A stretch of 48,252 bases of DNA from Aphodosoma sp045631465 (GCA_045631465.1 JAZQUV010000034.1:1-48252); one strand, 5' to 3'; numbered from the stretch's first letter, positions 1-8,197 are shown. Notes: a model not told the origin generated them from the sequence alone. Numbers and translations are program-made.

Positions 1-18
1 ATAACTAAAATTCAGATT

Positions 19-136
19 GTTACAAGTCTATTTTTTACGTAAAGTTGTCTTGTGAAAATCTGCAGCACAAAAAAAACTTAATAATAAACTATAAGACAAT
101 TAGTTACAAGCGAATTTTTCCGCTAAAGTTGTCTTG
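19..136. repeat. Pair of 34-bp direct repeats upstream of the island
   Basis: Two 34-bp copies lie at 19-52 and 103-136. Both begin GTTACAAG and end TAAAGTTGTCTTG; the central 13 bases are T-rich and mostly differ, so 27 of 34 positions match. The shared TAAAGTTG is one base away from the Bacteroidetes -7 consensus TAnnTTTG, so the copies could be tandem promoters or operators for the gene starting at 173. The second copy runs on into TCTTGAACC, a 9-mer that recurs in the hairpin at 1531-1539. The function is inferred from position only. Confidence 0.6.
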
Positions 137-172
137 AACCATTTTGAAAATATAATAATTAAATTTTAGGTT

Positions 173-1099
173 ATGAGTAAACAAAGACAAATTGGACCAA
201 TTCAAACGCAACTTCAATCGGAAAATAGGGTATTTGATATTACCATTATTGCATTGGAGCGTTTGGAAAAATTATTAAATGATGAGCGTAAGACACAATC
301 ACTTATGCAGACAGCTCTAGGTAGTGATAGAGATATGCATAATGATTCTCAAAATAATCGTAATCGTGAAAGTTATTTTTTAGAGCCTGCTTTCCAATGC
401 GCTAATTTGTATATGACTGCGCAATATGACAATCCTGAAGTTTTTGATATTGCTGCAGAAGCTTTTTTGAAAGATTTACTGGAATGGTATGCAGGACGAG
501 AATTGTTAGAATACTATGATGAAGTAGATGCTTGCGTAGTGCCTATTGTTGTTGCACTTACAAGGTCTTCTAATCTGATTAAATCTCTTGGATGTGAAAG
601 TATATTGGAGGTATTTCAAAAATATGTTGACCAAATTGCTCTTGAGAAAAAGTCAAGCGAAGATGGTTATAATCAGACTAAAGATGGAGTGGAAGCATGG
701 ATACTTGGACAACATTATGCAAGTAAACCAATGGAATTACCTGAAGGTTATATAATTTCGCATAAACGTGGGGATGTACTTGATGGGTATAAGCGAATTA
801 TTTCTGCAATGACTATTATGTTTGATGACAGTCTTCCTGCAAAGATTTTTTATCAAATAATTAGTCAATATTTACCAAAAATTTCTCAACAATATCCAAA
901 TATTAATGAGGTTGAAATAGAAAAATTATATCAAAGAAAATATCAAGGTTTTTCAAATGAGACTAAAAATGTAGATATTACTTGTGTTAACGCCGATATT
1001 TATCCTTTGTTGGAAAACGCAGTAAAAAATGTGTTAGAAAAACACAATGTAGATTTTTCAGAAATTAATATAGCACTTAATATATCAATTAAGAAATAA
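173..1099 (+). CDS. Hypothetical protein, first gene of the CDC48-caspase island
   Basis: This 308-aa protein is not recognised. It has no signal peptide and no membrane segment, so it is probably cytoplasmic. Residues 1-60 are polar and look like a helical or coiled-coil segment. Residues 70-160 look all-helical, with tyrosine and acidic residues, and the C-terminal 60 residues may be a small alpha/beta domain. No catalytic motif stands out. The gene is AT-rich like the rest of the island and lies 30 bp before the first zinc-ribbon gene, so the two are probably co-transcribed. Its conserved partners, a AAA+ ATPase and a caspase-like protease, suggest a sensor or adaptor role, but that is inference from context only. 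Confidence 0.75.
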   Translation: MSKQRQIGPIQTQLQSENRVFDITIIALERLEKLLNDERKTQSLMQTALGSDRDMHNDSQNNRNRESYFLEPAFQCANLYMTAQYDNPEVFDIAAEAFLKDLLEWYAGRELLEYYDEVDACVVPIVVALTRSSNLIKSLGCESILEVFQKYVDQIALEKKSSEDGYNQTKDGVEAWILGQHYASKPMELPEGYIISHKRGDVLDGYKRIISAMTIMFDDSLPAKIFYQIISQYLPKISQQYPNINEVEIEKLYQRKYQGFSNETKNVDITCVNADIYPLLENAVKNVLEKHNVDFSEINIALNISIKK

Positions 1100-1129
1100 T
1101 AAAATAAACAATTTTAAAAATATAAAATT

Positions 1130-1501
1130 ATGCCAACGGTTAATTCTTTTCTACGAGATGGTGTAGAGTATTATCAATTATATATAGGTTGTCCTGTTTG
1201 TTTGATGGAGGGACGACCAAATGTTCCTGAATATTGGCATCATTCAAAAGATGGTGCTGATATGTATATTGGTGACAATGGTTACTATTATTGTAAAGAT
1301 TGTGGATATACCGCACCAGTCATAAATTGGGCTTATGAATGTTATGTTTGTAAAAAAGCTGGACATGAAAAGGCTGTTAAACTTGATAACTTAAAGCATG
1401 TTGGTGAAGCTTTGTCAATATCAGGTATGGTTGCTTCTACTGAAGCGGGATTAAGATGGTTGGCAAGAGTTGCAACTGCTCTTTCTTTACAATGTGAATA
1501 A
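1130..1501 (+). CDS. Zinc-ribbon protein A
   Basis: A 123-aa protein with three CxxC knuckles at residues 21/24 (CPVC), 55/58 (CKDC) and 71/74 (CYVC), with His37-His38 and His79 nearby. This fits one or two zinc ribbons in the first 80 residues. The last 35 residues form an alanine-, leucine- and serine-rich helix that could be amphipathic. The protein appears to be a diverged paralogue of the product at 3171-3485: both have an N-terminal CPxC, a central CxxC, a third cysteine cluster and a matching C-terminal helix with a conserved tryptophan. The two paralogues flank the AAA+ gene. A role as adaptor or substrate-recognition subunit is inferred. A hairpin follows the stop codon. Confidence 0.8.
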   Translation: MPTVNSFLRDGVEYYQLYIGCPVCLMEGRPNVPEYWHHSKDGADMYIGDNGYYYCKDCGYTAPVINWAYECYVCKKAGHEKAVKLDNLKHVGEALSISGMVASTEAGLRWLARVATALSLQCE

Positions 1502-1509
1502 TAATCTAA

Positions 1510-1539
1510 GGTTCAAGATAATTTAGATTTTCTTGAACC
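1510..1539 (+). terminator. Hairpin after zinc-ribbon gene A
   Basis: A perfect 9-bp stem, GGTTCAAGA at 1510-1518 with TCTTGAACC at 1531-1539, encloses a 12-nt loop 9 bp after the stop codon. No U-run follows, so it may be a weak terminator, a processing site or an operator. The rest of the 210-bp gap to the AAA+ gene is AT-rich, with no other feature seen. Confidence 0.45.
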
Positions 1540-1717
1540 AATATCTATATGCAATATCAATACACCAGTCAACTTTTTTACAAAAGTAAGATTGTAGCAA
1601 ATTTAATTTATGATTTCAATGATTGTAAAAAAGCGGGAGTTGAAATTATAAATTAAATGTGAATTGTATTTTTATAATTTGATGTATTGTATAATAATAG
1701 AAAAAAAATAATTGGGT

Positions 1718-3169
1718 ATGAGATTTTCAATATTGAAATATAAGGCATATGATAATCATTATGATTTGTCTCCGCATGGGATGACTGCTTGGTTATTAGA
1801 GGACGATTGGAATAAATTTCTCGAAAATTATCCAACATATAGAAATGGGATAGCAGAATTTTTTGTCAAGATAGAATCTTGTAACCAACAAGAATTAAGT
1901 ACGTGTGTGCTTTTTTCAAAGTTGGCAAAACTACCAAGAGGAGGAAGGTATACTGCAGAAGGTGCTGGGTATATTTGGCTACCGAAGGAAATAATGCCAC
2001 AGACAGATTGTACTACGAATAAACGCTCAGAGATAGAGGTCTCAATAGTTAATATATTGGATTATCCTATAGCCAAATCTATTATTATACAAGTGCCAGA
2101 GGAGGATGTAGAGACTTGGTCGGAAAATGATTTTACAGCAGCAGAAGCTGACATTAGACGGCAAATTAATCTTTGCTGTTCACAACAAAAATTTTTTTTT
2201 AGTAGATCAGTTAACGATTCGGTGATAGGAAAATTTATAGAAATTGTGCCGAAACCAACTTCTGATGAAACTCCTTTTAGAATAACTTCGGACACAAATA
2301 TTGATATTATAGGGAAACCGTTAAATCCTCAACAAATCATAGATTTTTCTAAAATTGGAGGGCAACGTAAGGTTATTGAGGAGTTAAGACAACTTATTCA
2401 GTTACCAATGAATTATCCTGAATATTTTTCTAAATTTGGAATCAAACCTCCTAAGGGAGTTCTTTTGTATGGGCCTCCTGGAAATGGTAAAACGATGATA
2501 GCTAGAGCTGTGGCGCAGTCATTTGGAGCTGCTTTTATTGAGATTGATTTATCTGATGCTTTGCAAAAATATAAGGGAGTGGGTGAATATAACCTTGGAA
2601 AAAAATTTGAAGAAGCAGAACGAAAAAGAAATGCGGTTATTTTTATAGATGAAATAGACTCTATTGCATCTATAAGAGCTGTGGATAGTGAGCAACATGA
2701 AATTTCGTTAGTGGGCAAATTATTATCTTTGATGGATGGCATTAAATCAAGCCATAGGGTTTTTGTAATTGGTGCAACAAATAGGTTATCTGCTATTGAT
2801 CCAGCACTACGTAGGCCAGGTCGTTTTGATAAAGATATAGAAGTGCCACAACCAGATAGTGAATCAAGATTTGATATTTTGTGTAAGTATGTTAAGTGGC
2901 AAGATAAGACTATTTTTGAGGAAAACGTAAATGATGTTTATCTAAAAGGTCTTGCAGCAGAACTAGATGGATTTTCGGGTGCAGATATATCGGCTTTATA
3001 TGCCGAAACGGCAATGTCTGCAATTCGGAGAAATTTGCAGATGGATGAGTCTGGAAAGGCATTTATGACACAAGATGCAGAAAAAATATTGATATCAATT
3101 GCTGATTTTGAAACTGCTCGAAAAATAATAAAAAGTACAGAACAACGAACATTAAAATCAAATTATTAA
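1718..3169 (+). CDS. CDC48/p97-like AAA+ ATPase, single ATPase domain
   Basis: The protein has 483 aa from the ATG at 1718; a TTG two codons upstream is less likely. Residues 210-450 are a classical AAA module very close to the D1 domain of CDC48/p97: Walker A GPPGNGKT at 252-259, Walker B VIFIDEID at 307-314, sensor-1 Asn355, and arginine fingers at Arg366 and Arg369 in ALRRPGRF. A C-terminal helical lid carries the GxSGADI motif. The N-terminal 200 residues include a beta-rich stretch ending in a turn typical of the CDC48 N-domain, so an N plus D1 layout is likely. Family members unfold or remodel proteins using ATP. The stop codon is 1 bp from the next start, so it is translated with zinc-ribbon B and the caspase-like gene. 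A regulatory or unfoldase role is inferred. Confidence 0.9.
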   Translation: MRFSILKYKAYDNHYDLSPHGMTAWLLEDDWNKFLENYPTYRNGIAEFFVKIESCNQQELSTCVLFSKLAKLPRGGRYTAEGAGYIWLPKEIMPQTDCTTNKRSEIEVSIVNILDYPIAKSIIIQVPEEDVETWSENDFTAAEADIRRQINLCCSQQKFFFSRSVNDSVIGKFIEIVPKPTSDETPFRITSDTNIDIIGKPLNPQQIIDFSKIGGQRKVIEELRQLIQLPMNYPEYFSKFGIKPPKGVLLYGPPGNGKTMIARAVAQSFGAAFIEIDLSDALQKYKGVGEYNLGKKFEEAERKRNAVIFIDEIDSIASIRAVDSEQHEISLVGKLLSLMDGIKSSHRVFVIGATNRLSAIDPALRRPGRFDKDIEVPQPDSESRFDILCKYVKWQDKTIFEENVNDVYLKGLAAELDGFSGADISALYAETAMSAIRRNLQMDESGKAFMTQDAEKILISIADFETARKIIKSTEQRTLKSNY

Positions 3170-3170
3170 A

Positions 3171-3485
3171 ATGAGTACAAGAAGATTTAATTTATATATG
3201 CCTTGCCCCAAATGCATAACTAAACATGCTAATGTTCGTTTGGAGCAATGGACACATGGAGGAAGTTGTAAAGGGCGTTTATTTATTGATGAGAATGCTA
3301 TTGTACATTGTGAAAAATGTGCTAAAACAGCACATATTTCTAGAATGCGAATCACTTGTGATAGTCAAAAACATCAAAAAGAATTTATGAATAAAACAGA
3401 AATTGCGTCAGCTTTGGCAATTGGCAATATTGGTGTTATTAATAATGCAATGTATTGGTTTAAATATATATTAAATCACATTTAA
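3171..3485 (+). CDS. Zinc-ribbon protein B
   Basis: A 104-aa protein with CPKC at residues 12/15, Cys33, CEKC at 47/50, and Cys63 with His68, which matches a zinc ribbon. The C-terminal 30 residues form a hydrophobic, glycine- and alanine-containing helix resembling the end of the protein at 1130-1501, and the cysteine spacing also matches, so the two look like diverged paralogues. The start lies 1 bp after the AAA+ stop and the stop lies 5 bp before the caspase-like start, which indicates translational coupling. It probably binds one of these two partners; the exact role is unknown. The C-terminal helix may be membrane-active or a protein-protein interface. Confidence 0.8.
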   Translation: MSTRRFNLYMPCPKCITKHANVRLEQWTHGGSCKGRLFIDENAIVHCEKCAKTAHISRMRITCDSQKHQKEFMNKTEIASALAIGNIGVINNAMYWFKYILNHI

Positions 3486-3490
3486 TTTTT

Positions 3491-4462
3491 ATGAATATGA
3501 AAACATATATACTTCCCGATGGAGGCCTATATTTAGGAGAACTTGATGCAAATGGATATCCTAATTCGGAACGAGCTACAGCAACATGGTCAAATGGTAC
3601 AGCTTATTTAGGATCGTGGGTAAACGGGAAAATGCATGGTGTTGGAACTTTTTATGAAGGTGGTCGAGTAAAGTATCGTGGTTTTTGGTGGGAAGGTGAG
3701 TTATTACATATATTTGGAACAGAAGAAGCTAATAAGCCAGAAGTAAAATTACCACCAAATAAAAATAAAATAGCAGCATTATTAGTTGGATGTAACTATG
3801 AAAATAGTAATTCGCCATTATTATGTTGTGTGAATGAAGTAACAGAAGTAGGAAAGAAACTTTCTCAAATAGGAATTGATGTTACAGTATTGAAGAATGC
3901 ATCAGTAGAGGAGATAAAAAGCGGTTTAATAGGTTTAGCTAAAAAATCTCCTATGTACGATCATGCCTTATTTTATTTTTCTGGACATGGAACAATATAC
4001 GGGGGGTATCATTTATTGCAAGATATTAATTTTATACCAATGGCATTGGAGGTAGCAGTTTTATCAGCATTATCTGAAACTAATTTTAAAAATATTATTA
4101 TTGTGCATGATGCTTGTAATAAAATAACACCAATTTCCCAAGAGGATATTGATATGTTACATAACGATAAGAATATGTTTATAAGTAATTATATGCATGA
4201 TAGGAATATATTGTATGCATTTTCATCACTTAATGGTAATCCATCATTTGCAGGAAGGAATAATCAATTAGGAATGTTTGCATTAGCTTTTGTTGAGTAT
4301 GTTCAGAAAAAAAACCTTCCTGTGCTAAAGATGTTTGATAATATTACAAGATTTGTAGTAGACTATTCAAAAAAAATGAATAATGGGCTTATTTTAGAAA
4401 CTCCTAACATTAGTAAAACATTGTTTGATGATGATTTTTGTCTTTATTCCCCTGAATATTAA
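3491..4462 (+). CDS. MORN-repeat caspase-like protease (peptidase C14)
   Basis: This 323-aa protein joins two parts. Residues 11-75 hold two to three MORN repeats (GxYxGxW-type units, the clearest at 37-58), a module that often binds membranes or lipids. Residues 93-315 are a caspase/metacaspase-type domain: a beta strand (AALLVGCNY), the catalytic His166 in FYFSGHG and the catalytic Cys209 in VHDACN. Both catalytic residues are present, so it should be active. No signal peptide is seen. An alternative ATG lies two codons downstream. It follows the second zinc-ribbon gene by 5 bp. In prokaryotes such proteases act in conflict and regulated cell-death systems, and here the CDC48-like ATPase and zinc-ribbon proteins would be the sensing or gating partners (inference). 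Confidence 0.9.
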   Translation: MNMKTYILPDGGLYLGELDANGYPNSERATATWSNGTAYLGSWVNGKMHGVGTFYEGGRVKYRGFWWEGELLHIFGTEEANKPEVKLPPNKNKIAALLVGCNYENSNSPLLCCVNEVTEVGKKLSQIGIDVTVLKNASVEEIKSGLIGLAKKSPMYDHALFYFSGHGTIYGGYHLLQDINFIPMALEVAVLSALSETNFKNIIIVHDACNKITPISQEDIDMLHNDKNMFISNYMHDRNILYAFSSLNGNPSFAGRNNQLGMFALAFVEYVQKKNLPVLKMFDNITRFVVDYSKKMNNGLILETPNISKTLFDDDFCLYSPEY

Positions 4463-4522
4463 GATTGTAACTTGTGTCATTTGAGATTATTTATTATTTA
4501 TTTTGTATTTTGTTAAAGAAAT

Positions 4523-4669
4523 ATGGGACAGATGTTTTTTCCAGATGAAGATGGAAATCCTAAAAAAAAGGGTTCTAAAGATAATGAACTGCCTCTATGG
4601 GTGATAATCATTATAAATAGCATTATGTATATTTTGTTTATTGCGATAATTTATTGGTTGGTTTTTTGA
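4523..4669 (+). CDS. Small single-pass membrane protein (48 aa)
   Basis: A short frame starting at ATG 4523 encodes 48 aa. Residues 1-24 are charged and polar with a PKKK stretch; residues 25-48 are one strongly hydrophobic helix with two Trp and two Tyr near its ends, ending at the C-terminus. This is a plausible tail-anchored or type II peptide. The gene lies 60 bp after the caspase-like gene on the same strand and shares its AT-rich composition, so it is probably the last gene of the operon. It could be a toxin-like pore peptide, a protease substrate or a membrane anchor. It could also be a chance frame, though the clear split into a polar half and a membrane half argues against that. Confidence 0.55.
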   Translation: MGQMFFPDEDGNPKKKGSKDNELPLWVIIIINSIMYILFIAIIYWLVF

Positions 4670-4782
4670 TATTTTTATAAAACGAGCAGAGCATCTATAG
4701 AATAGATAATAAAACCTATGTAATATATTTTTAAGCAATAAAAAATTATTTTCCTAAATAATACAAAATCATCCATATCAAC

Positions 4783-4814
4783 TAAAAAAAGCAGACCTCA
4801 AAAGTCTGCTTTTT
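4783..4814. terminator. Bidirectional terminator between island and lolC-like gene
   Basis: GCAGAC (4791-4796) pairs with GTCTGC (4804-4809) across a 7-nt loop. The stem is flanked by an A-run on the left and a T-run on the right, so it works on both strands. It ends the minus-strand lysC operon and can also stop transcripts coming from the island. The A/T runs extend the stem by several pairs. Confidence 0.85.
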
Positions 4815-4833
4815 CCCTTTTTACATCATACTA

Positions 4834-6069
4834 CTAATCTTTCCGCATAGCCTCCGATGGCGAGATCTGCGTAATAAAATGCGATGGACCCACCAACATC
4901 AGTATAGCCGAAATACCAAGTCCAATATTTATAAATAACCATGCCGAAAATGTAAGATACACTGGCACATGATCAACGTAATAAGACGTTGGATCCAAGG
5001 GTATTATATGAGTAAAATATTGAACACCAACCACCAACAATGCTATCATATTTCCCCACAACATTCCTCGCGATATCATATACCACGATTGTACAAGAAA
5101 TATTCTACGTATCATCCAATTATTCGCTCCCAACGTCTTGAGCAAACCTATCGTAGCCGAACGCTCCAATATCAATATCAACAACCCTGAAATTACACAA
5201 AATCCCGACACGGCCAACATCAAGATGACAATGACTACAGCATTCATATCTAGCATTGCCAACCAATCGAATATCTGTGGCGTCAGAGTCTCTATCGTCT
5301 CTACCCTACACAATTCATCCGTCACAGTAGCATATTCTATCACCTTATCAAACAACGCCGAACTAGTTTGCTTAAGTTGCGAATAATCATCCACCAATAT
5401 CTCAAGCGAGGTATATTGATTATCTTCCCAATGATTAAGTCGCTGTATATGCCTTATATCTGTAATAATATAAAGTTTATCATAATCCGAAAACGTAGTC
5501 TGATAAATTCCCGACACAGTAAATTTACGCGCTCGCAACTGATCTGTCACAATATACACCGTAAACGAATCGCCTATCTTCAACCCCATAGCACGCGCTA
5601 TTGCTGTGCTTATCAATGCCGACTGACCACCTCTACTTATCTCTCCTTCAACCAAATTACGCAAAAAAAAATCCCAATTATACGTGCTATCAACCCCCTT
5701 CAACAAAACTCCCTGAAAAGCTTCGCTCGTATGAATAATACCTGGCTGTGAGGCAACATGTTGTATGTCACTCACATTGTCTACGGTAGATAGCAAACTA
5801 TCCAATTGCTCCGTTAGCGTAATAGGTTGCATCTCAAACGATGAATAGTCCTTAAGCGATGTCACCTGTATATGACTACCAAAACCTATAATCTGATTGC
5901 GAACTTCGCGCTTGAAACCAACTATCACCGCAATAGATATCAACATCACAGCCAACCCCAAAGCTATACCTATCATAGCTATACGCACCGCAGGACGCGA
6001 CATTTCCCGATTGCCACGTTCTTCCCGATTAAAGCGATTTGCTATAAATAGTTCAAATTTTGCCATCAT
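4834..6069 (-). CDS. LolC/LolE-family ABC transporter permease
   Basis: This 411-aa inner-membrane protein has the FtsX/LolCE layout: one membrane helix at 28-51, a large periplasmic domain at about 60-265, and three helices at about 273-300, 322-350 and 373-394. The C-terminus ISPSEAMRKD is typical of the family. Relatives extract lipoproteins from the inner membrane for transfer to the outer membrane, working with a LolD-type ATPase, which is not in this window. Met1 and Met2 are adjacent and either could be the start. It lies 6 bp after the DUF2461 gene in the lysC transcription unit and is followed by a terminator. Whether it transports lipoproteins or another substrate cannot be told from sequence alone. 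Confidence 0.9.
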   Translation of the reverse strand: MMAKFELFIANRFNREERGNREMSRPAVRIAMIGIALGLAVMLISIAVIVGFKREVRNQIIGFGSHIQVTSLKDYSSFEMQPITLTEQLDSLLSTVDNVSDIQHVASQPGIIHTSEAFQGVLLKGVDSTYNWDFFLRNLVEGEISRGGQSALISTAIARAMGLKIGDSFTVYIVTDQLRARKFTVSGIYQTTFSDYDKLYIITDIRHIQRLNHWEDNQYTSLEILVDDYSQLKQTSSALFDKVIEYATVTDELCRVETIETLTPQIFDWLAMLDMNAVVIVILMLAVSGFCVISGLLILILERSATIGLLKTLGANNWMIRRIFLVQSWYMISRGMLWGNMIALLVVGVQYFTHIIPLDPTSYYVDHVPVYLTFSAWLFINIGLGISAILMLVGPSHFITQISPSEAMRKD

Positions 6070-6075
6070 GTATAT

Positions 6076-6759
6076 CTAAACATCTAAAAGTCCACGATTA
6101 CACCAATGCGAAAATGGCATCATGGCATGTGCGGCATTTACAAGATGATCTATAAGTTTATCTGGCGTATCAAGCAATGCATCGTCAAAATGATGTTCTG
6201 TCAACCACTGTTTCATTTTAAGCAATTCAATCGCTGGATGGTCGGATGCATAACCCATAGGAGGACGTTTAAGCGACTCAAAGCAAGTAAGATGGTCTCC
6301 AAAATACTGCTTAAAATCAGGTTGCCTCATTATATCAAACAATTCATCATACTCAGTATCAATATACGAACGAAATCGTTTAACTCCTTGATTATCCGCG
6401 CACCAAACACCTCCCGACAACATACAACTACCTGGCTGCAAATGAATATAATAACCCGAAAACAAACTGCGATGCCCCCCATTCATTGCTATATAAGTAC
6501 CAAAATGACGCTTATAAGGCGATTTATCAAGAGAGAAACGAGTATCACGATAAATGCGAAAAAGACAATCCTTTGGTTGAAGATAACGCACCTGTGAATC
6601 AAATTTACCAATTTCATCAATAAGTACTGCTGTAAGATCAAGCACTGCTTGTCGTGCAATATCATATCGCTCGCGATTTTCTTGAAACCACGAGCGATTA
6701 TTATTTTGTGCCAAGTCTGTCAAAAAAGGCAATACTGTCTTCAATCCCTCATTTCCCAT
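6076..6759 (-). CDS. DUF2461 family protein
   Basis: This 227-aa protein matches the DUF2461 (TIGR02453-type) pattern: an N-terminal FLxxLAxNNxRxWFxENRxRYD segment at about 12-35, RIYRDTRFSxDKxPYK at about 68-85 and a central YIHLQPGxxxxxGG stretch. Function is unknown and the protein is soluble. The start codon and first codons lie inside a 7-base-period repeat that bridges the lysC stop codon and this gene, so the first five residues are repeat-derived. It is co-transcribed with lysC upstream and the LolC/E-like permease downstream. Confidence 0.9.
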   Translation of the reverse strand: MGNEGLKTVLPFLTDLAQNNNRSWFQENRERYDIARQAVLDLTAVLIDEIGKFDSQVRYLQPKDCLFRIYRDTRFSLDKSPYKRHFGTYIAMNGGHRSLFSGYYIHLQPGSCMLSGGVWCADNQGVKRFRSYIDTEYDELFDIMRQPDFKQYFGDHLTCFESLKRPPMGYASDHPAIELLKMKQWLTEHHFDDALLDTPDKLIDHLVNAAHAMMPFSHWCNRGLLDV

Positions 6760-6778
6760 TCCTAATTCCTCATTCTAT
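6744..6778. repeat. 7-base tandem repeat spanning the lysC stop and the DUF2461 start
   Basis: Five consecutive 7-base units are seen: ATCCCTC, ATTTCCC, ATTCCTA, ATTCCTC and ATTCTAT. On the coding (minus) strand they read GAATGAG-like units. The array touches the last base of the lysC stop and includes the DUF2461 start codon. It belongs to a window-wide set of 7-base-period repeats at gene edges. Confidence 0.8.
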
Positions 6779-8034
6779 TATTGATTAGCTGGCACCACAA
6801 AACGAGCAGTCACACGGTTACGTTGTTCTACAAATACCAAACGTTCGCCGATAAGTTTATCCACTATCTCCTTGGTATAATGACGAATAGTGATAAGTTC
6901 TACATCAGTATTATAAAGCACCTCATATTCATCTTTGAGTTCGTCTATCATGCGTTGGAAATTGATTTCATTATAGTCAACACAGAGTGAGAAACTAATT
7001 GCCGCAGTTTGCACAAGGCTTGATTTAAGACGATATGATGCAAGCACGCCAAATATTTTGCTGAGTCGTTCTTCTGCAATAAACGAAAAATCTCGAGGTG
7101 TAAGCGAAAGCAACACTTGATTGCGTTTATTGATATAAATAGGTGGCAAGTCCAAACGTTCTGTATAATTAGTAATTACCGAACCTGGTTCTGCTGGGTG
7201 AACAAACGACTTCACATGAAGTGGAATACGCTTATTCTGAAGCGGTTTCACTGTCTTTGGGTGAATAACCGATGCCCCACAATAACTGAGTTCGATGGCC
7301 TCTTTGTACGAAAGCACTGGGATGATTTCTACATTTTCATAGAGTTTTGGGTCTGCATTCATCACTCCTGGCACATCTTTCCAAATTGTCACACTACCTG
7401 CATCAAGCAAGTTTGCCAAAATAGCTGCTGTATAATCCGAACCCTCTCTACCAAGTGTTGTTGTCTGACTTGTCTTTGTTCCTGCTAAGAAACCTTGTGT
7501 AACAGTAAGTTGTTTGTCAAGAAATGTTTCACGACAAAGACCAAGACTCACCTCCATGTCGACATTAGCATCGCGGTGATTAGCATCTGTAATAATACAT
7601 TTGCGCACATCAACCCACTCTGCTGGCAATCCTACATGGCATAGATATGTAGCTACAATTGTTGTAGATATAAGTTCACCAAACGACACAACTCTGTCAT
7701 ATTCAAAATCATAACTAAGCGAAGGTCGTTGCGACACTATCTCATCAAGTTGCGCATAAAGGTCTGCCATAAGAGTATCAATTGTATCTCGTTCATCGCC
7801 AAAAAGATCTGCAATGATACCCTCATGATAATCCACAATAGCTCGTATATGTTGCTCTATATCTGCCTTATGATTAAAAAAACTATTAACCACCAACTCA
7901 AATGCATTGGTCATCTTACCCATTGCCGAGATTACCACTACGAGTTGCTCGTCCGATTGTTTCACTATTTCGCAAAGATTGCGTACTCCATTAGCATCTT
8001 TTACCGATGCACCTCCAAATTTATATATCTTCAT
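6778..8034 (-). CDS. lysC: Aspartate kinase (aspartokinase)
   Basis: The protein has 418 aa from the ATG at 8034, chosen because the family begins MKxxKFGGxSV; an upstream ATG at 8064 would add ten residues. It phosphorylates L-aspartate, the first step towards lysine, threonine, methionine and diaminopimelate. The kinase domain (about 1-280) has KFGGASV at the start, the glycine-rich TLGREGSDYTA and the VIHPKT motif. The C-terminal 130 residues form the ACT-like regulatory region. It is monofunctional, with no homoserine dehydrogenase domain. A -7 box lies about 70 bp upstream. It heads an operon with the DUF2461 and LolC/E-like genes. Confidence 0.95.
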   Translation of the reverse strand: MKIYKFGGASVKDANGVRNLCEIVKQSDEQLVVVISAMGKMTNAFELVVNSFFNHKADIEQHIRAIVDYHEGIIADLFGDERDTIDTLMADLYAQLDEIVSQRPSLSYDFEYDRVVSFGELISTTIVATYLCHVGLPAEWVDVRKCIITDANHRDANVDMEVSLGLCRETFLDKQLTVTQGFLAGTKTSQTTTLGREGSDYTAAILANLLDAGSVTIWKDVPGVMNADPKLYENVEIIPVLSYKEAIELSYCGASVIHPKTVKPLQNKRIPLHVKSFVHPAEPGSVITNYTERLDLPPIYINKRNQVLLSLTPRDFSFIAEERLSKIFGVLASYRLKSSLVQTAAISFSLCVDYNEINFQRMIDELKDEYEVLYNTDVELITIRHYTKEIVDKLIGERLVFVEQRNRVTARFVVPANQ

Positions 8035-8103
8035 ATTTTTAAAATATTTAGCAGTGAGTAGCAAATAGCAAGACTCACCATCCGGTGATTATAATTTAAC
8101 AAG

Positions 8104-8111
8104 CAAAGTTA
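8104..8111 (-). promoter_or_regulatory. Promoter -7 element of lysC
   Basis: The minus strand reads TAACTTTG, an exact match to the Bacteroidetes -7 consensus TAnnTTTG. It is in the right place and direction for lysC. A clear -33 TTTG is not seen. Confidence 0.65.
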
Positions 8112-8197
8112 CGATTTTTTTTTGAATTATGCAAATGCCTATTGCGCATCCCTCACCCACCCTTACTCATGCCCTTTTCACTCAGAAAAAAAATATA

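Noticed and set aside
173..4669. Classification of the island as a prophage or integrative element
   Set aside because: No integrase, attachment site, structural or replication gene is seen. The left flank is not in the window, so this stays open but unsupported.
5368..5751. Plus-strand frames opposite the LolC/E-like, lysC, mazG, cysS and adhesin genes
   Set aside because: They lie entirely within strong genes on the other strand, have odd composition and no known motif; they are antisense shadows.
6778..8034. Bifunctional aspartokinase-homoserine dehydrogenase (thrA)
   Set aside because: The protein ends after the ACT-like region and has no dehydrogenase domain.
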